A stretch of DNA of 64,000 nucleotides from Methanofollis formosanus (GTDB taxonomy: Archaea > Halobacteriota > Methanomicrobia > Methanomicrobiales > Methanofollaceae), in NCBI RefSeq assembly GCF_019633745.1, contig NZ_CP037968.1, positions 848,789 through 912,788 of the forward strand, in the 5' to 3' direction. Numbering within the stretch: the first letter of the stretch is position 1; each line of letters opens with the position of its first letter. Below, in pieces: positions 8,091-16,546 of the stretch. A program made the position numbers and the translations under genes. The notes under the pieces are model-generated. The model ran no database searches and was not told where the DNA came from. It saw nothing but the letters and a program-made list of their open reading frames with translations.

Positions 8091-9395
8091 ATGATGAAAG
8101 AATCATACAATGGAGAGGACGTCCTGATAAAGGACGTCGAGGTACAGGGCAGACGGGTGAACATCAAGGTCGAAGGCGGACGGTTTGCGGCCATCGGCGA
8201 GGAAGCCGGCGGCGAGGCCGATGTCGTCATCGAGGGTCGCGGTGCGGTCGCCCTGCCCGGGCTGTACAACACCCACACCCATGCGGCGATGACCCTGCTG
8301 CGGGGGTACGCCGACGACATGCTCCTCCAGGCGTGGCTCTCAGAGAAGATCTGGCCGCTTGAGGCGCATCTGACCGGCGAGGACGTCTACTGGGGGACGC
8401 AGCTCGCATGTCTTGAGATGATCCGGTCGGGAACGGTCGGTTTCAACGACATGTACTTCTTCATGGACGAGGCGGCCAGGGCCGTCGATAAGATGGGGAT
8501 GAAGGCGCAGCTCGCGTACGGCTTCATCGACCTCTTCGACGAGGAGAAGCGGGAAAAAGAGATCAAGGCGACCGAGGCGCTGGTCTCTTCGATCCAGGCG
8601 ATGAACAATCCCGGGATCAAGGCGGCGGTCGGGCCGCACGCCGTCTATACGGTCTCTGAGGAGGGACTCTCCTGGTGCGCCGAGTTCTCCCGGCAGCAGA
8701 ACATCGGCATCCATGTCCACCTGGCCGAGACCGAGCAGGAGGTGACCGACTGCGTCGCCAAGACCGGGGTGCGCCCCACGCAAGTCCTGGACCGGTGCGG
8801 GCTTCTCACCCCGCGGACCGTCGCCGCCCACTGCTGCTGGCTTGATTCGGACGACTGCGCTCTCCTTGGCGACCGCGGCGTTTTCGCCTCCCACAATCCC
8901 ACAAGCAACATGAAACTCGCCGTCGGCCGGGCGATGCCGTACGGGTTGCTGAAGGAACGGGGTGCCGGGCTCTGTCTCGGGACCGACGGATGTTCCTCCA
9001 ACAACAACCTGGACATGTTCGAGGAGATGAAGTTCGCCGCCCTCCTCCAGAAGTTCTTCTGGCACTCGCCGACGATCCTCCCGGCAGGCGAGGCGCTTGC
9101 CATGGCCTCGGCAAACGGCGCCGAGGCCCTCGGGTTCAAGGGCGGACGGCTTGAGGTCGGTGCTCCGGCCGACCTGGTCCTCCTCGATCGCCGGGCCGCC
9201 TGCAACACCCCGCTGTATAACGCGGTCTCCAACGCAGTCTATGCCTGCAACGGCGGCGCGGTCACCACCGTACTCTGCGACGGCCGCGTCCTGATGCAGG
9301 ACGGCGTCGTGCCGGGCGAGGCCGAGGTGCTGGACGGCGCACGGCAGGCGATCGCCGGGTTGCTTGAGCGGCACCAGGCATCGGTGTCTGAGTAA
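8091..9395 (+). CDS. dadD: 5'-deoxyadenosine deaminase (DadD; MTA/SAH deaminase family)
   Basis: An amidohydrolase that deaminates 5'-deoxyadenosine, methylthioadenosine and SAH, clearing by-products of the many radical SAM and methyl-transfer enzymes of methanogens. The 434 residues contain the metal site PGLYNTHTHAAM, the HVHLAET histidine pair, AAHCCWL, SHNPTSNMKLA and the catalytic aspartate in LGTDGCSSNNNLDMFEEM. It starts with tandem ATGs at 8091 and 8094, two bases after the phosphorylase stop, with GGGGGAG just upstream inside that gene, so the two are translationally linked. The pair forms a deaminase-phosphorylase recycling route. Confidence 0.9.
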   Translation: MMKESYNGEDVLIKDVEVQGRRVNIKVEGGRFAAIGEEAGGEADVVIEGRGAVALPGLYNTHTHAAMTLLRGYADDMLLQAWLSEKIWPLEAHLTGEDVYWGTQLACLEMIRSGTVGFNDMYFFMDEAARAVDKMGMKAQLAYGFIDLFDEEKREKEIKATEALVSSIQAMNNPGIKAAVGPHAVYTVSEEGLSWCAEFSRQQNIGIHVHLAETEQEVTDCVAKTGVRPTQVLDRCGLLTPRTVAAHCCWLDSDDCALLGDRGVFASHNPTSNMKLAVGRAMPYGLLKERGAGLCLGTDGCSSNNNLDMFEEMKFAALLQKFFWHSPTILPAGEALAMASANGAEALGFKGGRLEVGAPADLVLLDRRAACNTPLYNAVSNAVYACNGGAVTTVLCDGRVLMQDGVVPGEAEVLDGARQAIAGLLERHQASVSE

Positions 9396-9471
9396 GGCTG
9401 TGGAGTGAATCCTGGCCGGGGGAGTGGCATCTCATCTCCCCATCGAGATTTTTTCTAAAACCAGAATTTTT

Positions 9472-9745
9472 GGCTTTGTAGAATCAGGCATGACCCTTGG
9501 GTCCAAGCATGCCCGATGAAAATTGCTCTGAGCAGCGCTCCAGCGTGTGGGCGGATCCCGCCCCTCGCGACAGGGGGATCACTCAATCGCCGCCCCCGGC
9601 TATCTTCGTCCGTGGGGGGTCCGGGGGTGCAACCCCCCGGCGCGAGATTCCAGAAAAGATCCTCCGGTTGGGGCGGCCCGGCTGATCGACGTGCCTTCCC
9701 TCACGCTCGCCCCGGGAAGAGACGAGGTTTTCTGCACCGCCGGAT
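9472..9745 (+). repeat. MITE-like family copy, left end intact
   Basis: It starts GGCTTTGTAGAATCAGGCATGA directly after a run of five T downstream of dadD. A degenerate core (CAAGCATGCCCGATGAAAATT) follows, then a GC hairpin near 9625-9645 (GTCCGGGGGTGCAACCCCCCGGCG) and the GCGAGATTCCAGAAAAGATC trailer. No right terminal repeat is recognisable before the HprK-like gene begins at 9749. There is no gene in 9396-9748. Confidence 0.6.
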
Positions 9746-9748
9746 CTC

Positions 9749-10702
9749 TCAATTCCGCCGCTCCCCCATAACGATCTCCCGCAACACCTCCTGCGTCTCG
9801 GCAGGCGTCGGCCCGGCCGTGACCTCGAAGACCCTGGTCGCCCCGAGGAGTGCGGCGAAGAAGCGACGGCGTATCCCTTCCCTGAAGGGTGTCCTGACGA
9901 GGAGATGAGGATTGAAGTACCCGGCGGCCGATGCCGCCTCGAGGGCCTCATCAGGTTCGAGGGGTACGCACCGTACCGGACCCCCTTCATGGCGCCTGAG
10001 AAAGATCACCGTCCTCAACGTGGTCATCGGAAGAACCCGCCCCTTCCCCACCACCGAGCGGAGGTCGACCACCGCCCGCTCCTCGGCGTCGAGGTCGGCC
10101 TGGCCGACAAGGTCGGCGAACGCCGGCCATGCCCCGGCCAGGTCGGCCCTGATATAGAAGTTCTTCTCCGAACCATAGGCGAAGACATCGCTCCCGTAGA
10201 CCCGGGCAAAGAACCAGTCGTCCGAGACCACCCGGATCCGCCCGTCCAGAAGGAGGCCGTAGGTCTGGGTGGTCTTGCCCGCCCCCGACTCGCCGAGGAC
10301 CGCGGTGCCCCGGCCGTCGGCATCGATGCAGGCACCGTGGACCGAGTGGGTTCCGTGCTCCTCTTCCAGGACATCTCCTGCGACCGAGAGGGCGAGGGAC
10401 TTGACCAGACCATAATAGGCGACATTGATGAGAAAGGCGGTCCTGGACTGCGGGTCGTAGTACAGGGTGTCTCGCGGGAGCGCGGGATCCCCGAGATGGT
10501 AGAGGCGGCCGTGGGACCGGATGTTCTGGGAGATGAAGTAGAAGTTCTCCTCCCACCGCTCCTTCGTCTCTTTATCGTCGGTGAGAAGTTTGATGCAGCA
10601 CCCGAAGACCTCCGACTTCACCTCATGGTCGATCAGATCGGCATACCGTTCGGCCAGTTCTTCCTTCTTCTCGACCGTGATGAGGCTGAGGGTGTAGGGC
10701 AT
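9749..10702 (-). CDS. HPr kinase-like P-loop protein
   Basis: The 317-residue soluble protein has a P-loop GESGAGKTT at 147-155, preceded by HSVHGACIDADGRG and followed by RIRVVSDDWFFARV. That is the layout of HprK-type kinases, in which a 'capsule-like' P-loop precedes an acidic catalytic stretch. Methanogens lack a phosphotransferase system, so phosphorylation of HPr is not expected and the true target is unknown. The first 120 residues resemble nothing I recognise. TTTTAAAC at 10727-10734 on the minus strand could be its TATA box and would leave almost no leader. It appears to be a single gene, followed on the same strand by a MITE-like remnant. Confidence 0.62.
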   Translation of the reverse strand: MPYTLSLITVEKKEELAERYADLIDHEVKSEVFGCCIKLLTDDKETKERWEENFYFISQNIRSHGRLYHLGDPALPRDTLYYDPQSRTAFLINVAYYGLVKSLALSVAGDVLEEEHGTHSVHGACIDADGRGTAVLGESGAGKTTQTYGLLLDGRIRVVSDDWFFARVYGSDVFAYGSEKNFYIRADLAGAWPAFADLVGQADLDAEERAVVDLRSVVGKGRVLPMTTLRTVIFLRRHEGGPVRCVPLEPDEALEAASAAGYFNPHLLVRTPFREGIRRRFFAALLGATRVFEVTAGPTPAETQEVLREIVMGERRN

Positions 10703-10799
10703 GCGTCCGGGTGGTGCGGTACCCGTTTAAAAGTTCTCTCCTTCTCTTACGCAGGGGAAAAATGGTGGTTCAAGGTGGACCCGACACCCCTCTCGGTGC

Positions 10800-11174
10800 T
10801 CAGGCCGCGAGCATGGGTTGTTTCCTGACGACTTTCTCCTCCTTGACGGCATTGACGATGTACTCGCACGCCTCAAAGGCCACGTCCCTCTCAGGTGCAC
10901 CCGCGGCCACCAGAAGGACGACGTCTCCGACACTGACCTCGCCGACGCGGTGCACGACATGGGCACAGCTCAGCCCGAAACGCCTGACCGCCTCGTCCCT
11001 GATCGATGCCAGCGTATCGGTTGCCTGCTGGACATCCGCCTCGATCGAAAGCCCGGTGGCGCCCTCCTCGGCCCGCACCCGGCCGACATAGGTGACGACC
11101 GAACCCGCCAGCGCGGCGCTCGATGCTCGCATCGGGGCGCTGGGGTCGATCTTATTGTGTGTGATCCCGACCAT
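10800..11174 (-). CDS. moaE: Molybdopterin synthase catalytic subunit (MoaE family)
   Basis: Transfers sulfur from MoaD to cyclic pyranopterin to make molybdopterin, needed for the tungsten or molybdenum formylmethanofuran and formate dehydrogenases. The 124-residue product shows GSVVTYVGRVRAEE, the LSIEADVQQATDTLASIRDEAVRRFGL segment and the MoaE core HRVGEVSVGDVVLLVAAGAPERDVAFEACEYIVNAVKEEKVVRKQ. The usual C-terminal W-K-K tail is not present, although lysines remain. An upstream in-frame start exists at 11216, but the ATG at 11174 has GGAGGAG six bases before it. MoaD is not adjacent. Confidence 0.82.
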   Translation of the reverse strand: MVGITHNKIDPSAPMRASSAALAGSVVTYVGRVRAEEGATGLSIEADVQQATDTLASIRDEAVRRFGLSCAHVVHRVGEVSVGDVVLLVAAGAPERDVAFEACEYIVNAVKEEKVVRKQPMLAA

Positions 11175-11389
11175 AATGCTCTCCTCCATGCTCCCTCTCG
11201 GGCGATCTGCCCGCAAGGGTCAGGAGTCATTACCGGACGCAGTACATAAAAATGATCTCCTTGACGCCGGCAGCGCGTCGGTGCTGGGGGAGCGGAAGGC
11301 AGGGGATCAGCGGGTCACCATGACAGGAGATTTCACCAGGGCATATCCACGCTTTTCACGATCTCCTCTCCGCCTACACGCTGAAGCGC

Positions 11390-11774
11390 TGCTCAGGAAA
11401 TGTTCATCGTGTATGCTGGAGCCAGGGGTTCGTGCCTGGTTACTCTGAAAATGATCCTGACGATCCTCTCTTCAGGTTTGCATGAGCGTTTGAACTCGCC
11501 ATATCCGGTTGAAGCCAATACGAAGAGTATAGATAATTCTTCTGATGGGTCGGCCGCCCCCAATCGTCGAGATTTCCCTGCCATCTCGCGCCGGGGGGAA
11601 ATCCCCCGGCCCCCCCCCACGACGAAGATAGCGGGGTGGGGCGGCATGATGCTCGACTTCGATTCACTCCTCGAACGCACGGATGAGGATCATGAATCGA
11701 TCCAGTTCTGGGATGATATTTTCATCCGGTATGCTTGAAGCGTGCTTTCGCTTCATGCCTGATTCTACAAAACC
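11390..11774 (-). repeat. MITE-like family copy, inverted, partly decayed
   Basis: The terminus TTCTACAAAACC (11763-11774) matches the TTCTACAGAGCC end. Reading inward on the minus strand there are the core ATGAAAATATCATCCC-type sequence, the GC hairpin CCGGGGGATTTCCCCCCGG near 11585-11610, and the ATTTTCAGAGTAACCAGGCACG block. A second, rearranged core-like segment lies at 11399-11450. The rest of the interval 11175-11827, between moaE and the NaPRTase gene, shows no gene. Confidence 0.55.
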
Positions 11775-11827
11775 GGGACCACCCCTTTTTACCCTCTGCA
11801 GTCTCATATCGCAGAGTCGGGATTCAC

Positions 11828-12958
11828 ATGAGCCGGTTTCATATTGTAGACGACGAGACGATCGGGCGCGGCGGGTGCACGGACATCTATTTTGCGCGCT
11901 GCGAAGAGGTGCTCGAGAAAGAGGGAAGAAACCCCATGGTCACGGCAGAGGTGACGACCGCGGGTATGCCCTACAAATGGGGGATCTTCTGCGGGCTTGA
12001 CGACGTCCTCACCCTCCTCTCCGGCCTGCCGGTGGACGTCGACGCTATGCCTGAGGGGCGCGTCTTTCACTCGAGAGAGCCGGTGCTCAGGATCACGGGA
12101 CGGTACCGTGACTTTGGTATCTTCGAGACCGCACTCCTCGGTTTTCTCTGCCATGCCTCAGGGATCGCCACCGCCGCCGCCCACATCAAGCAGGCGGCAG
12201 GCGAGCGGAAGATCTACTCCTTCGGTTCGAGACGGCAGCACCCGGCGATCGCCCCGATGATCGAGCGATCTGCCTGGATCGGAGGCGTGGACGGCGTCTC
12301 GAACACCACCGCCCCGGAGGGGATGCCGGTCGTCGGGACGATGCCCCACGCCTTTGTGATGTGTCATGAGAGCCCGGAGGAGGCATGGACGGCCTTCGAC
12401 CGCTACGCCGCTCCCGGGGTGCCGCGCCTGATGCTCTGCGACACCTTCGGCGACGAGAAGGAGGAGTGTCTCAAGGCGGCCGAACTCGGGTTCACGAAGG
12501 GCGTGCGCCTGGACACCCCGCGCTCGCGCCGGGGAGACATGCGTTCCATTCTGGAGGAGGTGCGCTGGGAACTCGACAGCCACGGCCACGAGGACATCGA
12601 GATCTTCCTCTCCGGCGGGATCACCAGGGATGACATCCTCGCCTACCGGGATATCGTCGAGGCATTCGGCGTCGGCGGATCGATCGCCAATGCTCCGGTC
12701 ATCGACTTCTCCCTGGACATCGTCGAGGTTGAGGGGCGGGGCGTCGCCAAGCGCGGCAAGTGGAGCGGGGTCAAGCAGGTCTATGCCCTCCCTGACGGCG
12801 GGCGGAAACTCCTCCCTCGTGCCGCGCCCGCCCCTGCAGGGGCCGAACCGCTCCTGGTCCCGGCGATACGGGACGGGACGATAACAATGGCTGCGGAGAC
12901 CGCGGCGGCAAGGGCGCGCGTCCTCGCATATCTTGCCGGGATCGCAGGATCAGCATGA
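11828..12958 (+). CDS. Nicotinate phosphoribosyltransferase
   Basis: Joins nicotinate to PRPP in NAD salvage. The 376-residue protein has the archaeal short NaPRTase plan: an N-terminal alpha/beta part (ETALLGFLCHASGIATAA), SFGSRRQHPAIAPMIERSAWIGGVDGVSNTTAP where the substrate phosphates bind, GTMPHAFVMC, LMLCDTF, VRLDTPRSRRGD and FLSGGITRDDI of the QAPRTase-like barrel. A C-terminal 70-residue tail looks like a small zinc-free cap. The start is the ATG at 11828 (MSRFHIVDDETIG). An earlier in-frame ATG at 11735 lies in repeat sequence and is rejected. The gene is flanked by repeats and tRNA-Ala, so it probably stands alone. Confidence 0.87.
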   Translation: MSRFHIVDDETIGRGGCTDIYFARCEEVLEKEGRNPMVTAEVTTAGMPYKWGIFCGLDDVLTLLSGLPVDVDAMPEGRVFHSREPVLRITGRYRDFGIFETALLGFLCHASGIATAAAHIKQAAGERKIYSFGSRRQHPAIAPMIERSAWIGGVDGVSNTTAPEGMPVVGTMPHAFVMCHESPEEAWTAFDRYAAPGVPRLMLCDTFGDEKEECLKAAELGFTKGVRLDTPRSRRGDMRSILEEVRWELDSHGHEDIEIFLSGGITRDDILAYRDIVEAFGVGGSIANAPVIDFSLDIVEVEGRGVAKRGKWSGVKQVYALPDGGRKLLPRAAPAPAGAEPLLVPAIRDGTITMAAETAAARARVLAYLAGIAGSA

Positions 12959-12983
12959 CCTGCGGAGTATCCCGGCCCAAATC

Positions 12984-12992
12984 CATTTATCT
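12984..12992 (+). promoter_or_regulatory. TATA box candidate for tRNA-Ala copy 1
   Basis: CCATTTATC lies about 30-38 nt before the mature tRNA 5' end. The 22 bases directly before the tRNA (TCAATAGTATAGGGTAGCAY) are the same in front of both tRNA-Ala copies, so the duplicated unit includes the proximal promoter and 5' leader. Confidence 0.45.
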
Positions 12993-13021
12993 GATGGCAT
13001 TCAATAGTATAGGGTAGCACC

Positions 13022-13093
13022 GGGCCGATAGATCAGGGGAAGATCGCTTCCTTGGCATGGAAGAGGCCGCGGGTTCAATTCCCGCTCGGTCCA
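13022..13093 (+). tRNA. tRNA-Ala(GGC), copy 1
   Basis: 72 nt. The acceptor stem is GGGCCGA/TCGGTCC with discriminator A. The anticodon arm is CTTCC-TTGGCAT-GGAAG with anticodon GGC. The T arm is GCGGG-TTCAATT-CCCGC. There is no intron and no encoded CCA. The gene is identical over its whole length to the copy at 16372-16443. Confidence 0.95.
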
Positions 13094-13171
13094 CTCGTTT
13101 TTGAATTTTTTTCAGGCGCATGATTTTTTTGAGAATGCGCTGATACGGCTCTGGAAAAATCTTCGTGATTG

Positions 13172-13528
13172 GGCTCTGTAGAAAACATCCTCTTTTCATC
13201 ACCTCAACCCCCGTCGAAGAGAACCATCAAGATGATTTACCATGAAAATGATCCAGACGTTCAATTCTGGAGTTATGGATGAGAATTCGAAGACATCAAT
13301 TTCCCTCATACCCGATATACGGAGAACAAAACCACCCTCAGAACGATCAGGCGTGCCGCCCTCATCGCACGATCTTTCCTGCCGTCTCGCGAGAAGATAG
13401 CCGAGGGGCGGCGATGGATTGAGGTCTCCACCAATTCTCCGGTCTTGAAAAGAGAGAGCAAGCGACGAGAAATTTTCATCCCGTATGCTTGAGGCGCGCG
13501 CTCGCCCCATGCCAAATTCTACAGAGCC
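13172..13528 (-). mobile_element. MITE-like element, 357 bp, with terminal inverted repeats
   Basis: It is bounded by GGCTCTGTAGAA (13172-13183) and TTCTACAGAGCC (13517-13528), a perfect 12-base inverted pair. In minus orientation it contains the core AAGCATACGGGATGAAAATT, CGCTTGCTCTCTCTTTTCAAGAC and GATTTACCATGAAAATGATC blocks also found in the 6704 copy. There is no coding capacity. This is the best copy for defining the family ends. Confidence 0.75.
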
Positions 13529-13599
13529 TGTGATTGTTCTCTTCTCCGGCGGGACGGCATGGGGCGGCGTTCATAACTGCTGTATGTCTGTGACGGAAG

Positions 13600-14040
13600 C
13601 GGTCGGGCGTTCCTATCTTCGGGGTCATGCCGATGGTGAAGATGTGGTGATCAGAATGGGCCGTCCCTCATCACCAGATCTGTTCCGCGATTTCGCGAGA
13701 GGATAGGACGGGGGACGGCATCACGCGTGATCCCGACGAGAATAGATCGCCCCATTCGCATCCCAGCTTTATCTTCGGGGTCATGACGATGGGACGGCAT
13801 GGTGATCAGAGGATGCCGTCCCTTATCACCAGATCTGTTCCGCGATTTCGCGAGAAGATAGGACGGGGGACGGCATCACGCGTGATCCCGACGAGAATAG
13901 ATCGCCCCATTCCCATCCCAGCTTTATCTTCGGGGTCATGACGATGGGACGGCATGGTGATCAAAGGATGCCGTCCCGCCATCACCGAACCTGTTCTGCT
14001 GTCTCGCGAGAGGATAGGGCGGGGGGCACTCACCCCCCGT
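13600..14040. repeat. Array of about three 155-bp tandem repeats
   Basis: Units start with CCGTCCC at 13661, 13816 and 13971, exactly 155 bp apart, with a partial unit before the first. Each carries TTTCGCGAGA or TCTCGCGAGA followed by GGATAGGACGGGGGACGGCAT, except the last, which runs into a GC hairpin (GGGGGGCACTCACCCCCCG). The first two units are almost identical. Orientation matches the array at 1428-2205. No gene is seen in 13094-14077. Confidence 0.85.
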
Positions 14041-14077
14041 CGCGAGATGGCGGTGACGGCCCTGCAACGGGCGAGGA

Positions 14078-15568
14078 TCAGATACTGTTCAGGCGGTAAT
14101 CGTACCGCCCACCGGCGATACGGCCCATCACGATCTCGTTGATCCTGTTGAGGTGACTCTCGGGGAAATACCCTGACATGATGCTCGAACTCCCGGTCGA
14201 GGAGAGCATATACACGCTTCCCCTGGAGACCCCGAACACCCTGGCGACCGGGCCCTCCGCGATCCAGACCATCTGCACCTTATCGTAGTTCATGACCACG
14301 GTCTCGCGGTCGACGGCGCCGTTCACGAACGTGAAGAGGTCTTCACCGGCGTCGAACTCCGTGACCCTGTAGGAGACGTGCGCAGCATAGACAATCGCGA
14401 GGACCGCCAGCGCCGTACCCAGGGGCAGCACGTACTGCACGACCACGGCCGGGATGCCGGTGATCCCGGTCAGGGCGGCAGCCTCGCGGAAGACGTAGAG
14501 CGAAGGGACGACCATCACCGCGGCAACCACCAGGGACGCTACGGCCGCCCTGATCATGAGCACGCGCTTTGCGCCTTCCGGCTGTGTCTCGGGATCGCGT
14601 TCGTAGACGAACTCCGGTACCAGCTCCTCGAGGAGTCTCCGCTGGGTTGCATCGTCTTTGAGCAGGCAGAGGACAGGGCGCGAACCCTCGCCATCTTCCG
14701 AGACCAGCCCCACCACCTCAGCCTCGATGCACGAGCGCCCCAGAAGCCTGGCCGCGAGCGTGCGCTTGACGCGGACGGCATTGATCCGCGAGACGTTGAA
14801 CGATGTCCGGTAGGTCCTGATCATACCGTGCTGCAGATAGATCGTGTCGCCCCGGCGGTAGACCTTGTAGTCATAGTACCTGAGCATCAGCGAGATCGAT
14901 GGTATGATCTGGATTGTGACAAACATCAAGAGTGAGACCATCGCTCCGGCCCCCACCCCGGCCCCCGCAACCATCGAGAGGGAGAGTACGAAGACCGAGT
15001 AGGCCAGGAACATCGAGCCCAGTACGGTCTGGTAAGTCGAAACGCTGAACAGACCGTGGATGATCACGTCCAGCGGGGTGAACGTTGCCAGGGACTCGAT
15101 CGTCTCCTCCTCGTCCCGGGAGATCGCATGGTCATAGAGACGTTGCGACATCTCGGAGCGTATCCTCTCCGCCACGTCCTGCCTGAACGTCAGGACCGCT
15201 TCCGGTGCCATGGCGCTGGTCCCCGAGTTGATATTGATCAGCACCTTCGATGTCCCGAAGAGCCTGTTCGGTACGTCGCGGTTCACGTTGACCGATGCCA
15301 TCTTCGCGTAGGGGAGGGTCTTTTTCATCTGAAAGAGGGTGTCCCTCTCGACCACGACATCGGTCTCGTTGAACCGGATGGTCGTTCTCTTCCACTGCCG
15401 GTAGTAGAAGAGCAGGAGTGCGACCGGAGCGAGCGCGAGCATGGCCGGGAGCGCGGAGAGATCGATCCATGCACCGAGGAAGATCAGCAGCACCACGACC
15501 GAGATGAACGACCTGACCGAATTTTCCAAGATGACACTCGGGTGGCACCTGACTTTATCGCCGCCCAT
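14078..15568 (-). CDS. Membrane protein with bacterial PH domains (YdbT-like)
   Basis: The 496-residue protein has paired transmembrane hairpins (about residues 18-52, 175-225 and 355-405) and three PH-like (bPH2, formerly DUF304) segments. One of them, DVVVERDTLFQMKKTLPYAKMASVNVNRDVPNRLFGTSKVLININSGTS, shows the LFGT..V.I.. signature; the others follow the second and third hairpins (RISRINAVRVKRTLAARLLGRS-like and VNGAVDRETVVMNYDKVQMVWIAEGPVARVFG). The family pairs a long YdbT protein with a short YdbS protein, and the short one lies immediately upstream with two bases between. The role of the pair is not established; in Bacillus it affects sensitivity to amylolysin-like bacteriocin. Start ATG at 15568. 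Confidence 0.78.
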   Translation of the reverse strand: MGGDKVRCHPSVILENSVRSFISVVVLLIFLGAWIDLSALPAMLALAPVALLLFYYRQWKRTTIRFNETDVVVERDTLFQMKKTLPYAKMASVNVNRDVPNRLFGTSKVLININSGTSAMAPEAVLTFRQDVAERIRSEMSQRLYDHAISRDEEETIESLATFTPLDVIIHGLFSVSTYQTVLGSMFLAYSVFVLSLSMVAGAGVGAGAMVSLLMFVTIQIIPSISLMLRYYDYKVYRRGDTIYLQHGMIRTYRTSFNVSRINAVRVKRTLAARLLGRSCIEAEVVGLVSEDGEGSRPVLCLLKDDATQRRLLEELVPEFVYERDPETQPEGAKRVLMIRAAVASLVVAAVMVVPSLYVFREAAALTGITGIPAVVVQYVLPLGTALAVLAIVYAAHVSYRVTEFDAGEDLFTFVNGAVDRETVVMNYDKVQMVWIAEGPVARVFGVSRGSVYMLSSTGSSSIMSGYFPESHLNRINEIVMGRIAGGRYDYRLNSI

Positions 15569-15570
15569 AT

Positions 15571-16149
15571 TCAGTTCCCCTCTTCACTCGCCCCTGCGAT
15601 CCGGCCCTGGAGCATCCGGCCCATCAGGGTGTTGAGCCGGTCCGCGACCTTCTCCGCCTCCTCGATCTCCAGGTATTCGATGGTCGCATCTCCGCCTGCG
15701 GTGGTGATGGTGACATCCCCGAGCCCGAGCATGGTGTTGATCGGGCCCCTGGAGACTTCCACCTGGTGCACCCGTTCGATCGGTACCAGGATGTGCCGTA
15801 TCACCAGGATTCCGTAGCGGACATCCACCTTGTCCGCCGTGATCTGGTATCTGTACCGGGCGTAGTAGACCGGCGGGGCCGCCACGATATAGACCAGGGC
15901 GACCGCCAGGACCACCAGCCCGGCGTATTGAACGAGATCGTAGAACTGACCCAGGAATTCCTGCGAGAAGGTCTTCAGGAGGAGGTAGCCCACCAGGAGT
16001 ACGGCGTATGATATGGCGTACCCGATGTACATCGAGACCATGCACTTCCGGTTCAGCCTTCGATAGCCCCCGCCTCCTGCACCGATCTCGTGAGCGGGCT
16101 CCCTCTCATCAGCCGTAGGATGCCCCTGAAACGGGCCGGGGATTGACAT
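15571..16149 (-). CDS. Membrane protein with bacterial PH domain (YdbS-like)
   Basis: The 192-residue protein has a transmembrane hairpin at about 38-60 and 75-95, then a single bPH2 domain: YRYQITADKVDVRYGILVIRHILVPIERVHQVEVSRGPINTMLGLGDVTITTAGG. This is the short partner of the YdbS/YdbT pair; its gene ends two bases before the YdbT-like start, so the two are one operon. The N-terminal 30 residues are low in hydrophobicity and the start may be further in (ATG encoding MVSMYIGYAIS). No ribosome site decides this. Confidence 0.78.
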   Translation of the reverse strand: MSIPGPFQGHPTADEREPAHEIGAGGGGYRRLNRKCMVSMYIGYAISYAVLLVGYLLLKTFSQEFLGQFYDLVQYAGLVVLAVALVYIVAAPPVYYARYRYQITADKVDVRYGILVIRHILVPIERVHQVEVSRGPINTMLGLGDVTITTAGGDATIEYLEIEEAEKVADRLNTLMGRMLQGRIAGASEEGN

Positions 16150-16371
16150 CGTTAGAGATTTTCATTGAGCGCAATTGAAGGTATGGTCGGGAGTCGCGGT
16201 GGCGTTCTTCGCCCCCGGTGTCAGGGAGGGCGCCTTTGTGGCGCGTCCGAACCGGGATGATGCGCGGGATCAGGAGCCCTCCCGACTCCTGGACCTCACG
16301 AGGGAGGGTTCGGGGAGCGGCCGGCCCCAATCTTTATTATGGGATCACGATCAATAGTATAGGGTAGCATC

Positions 16372-16443
16372 GGGCCGATAGATCAGGGGAAGATCGCTTC
16401 CTTGGCATGGAAGAGGCCGCGGGTTCAATTCCCGCTCGGTCCA
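16372..16443 (+). tRNA. tRNA-Ala(GGC), copy 2
   Basis: Sequence-identical to the copy at 13022 over all 72 nt, with the same 22-base leader apart from one base. The box A-like TTTATTAT lies at about 16332-16339. Just upstream, around 16207-16330, is GC-rich sequence with no gene. The two copies are 3.35 kb apart in the same orientation, with the PH-domain pair and repeats between them. Confidence 0.95.
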
Positions 16444-16546
16444 TCACTGTTTTGCGACGTCTTGATCAGGTGTTTTCTGTCTGTGCAGACCCCAATGTAC
16501 CCTCCGACCACCCGGACACTCAAAAAAGAAGAGCGCAGGATCCGGC

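Noticed and set aside
13600..14040. Tandem repeats as a CRISPR array
   Set aside because: Units are 155 bp with no short repeat and unique spacer alternation, and no cas genes are in the window.
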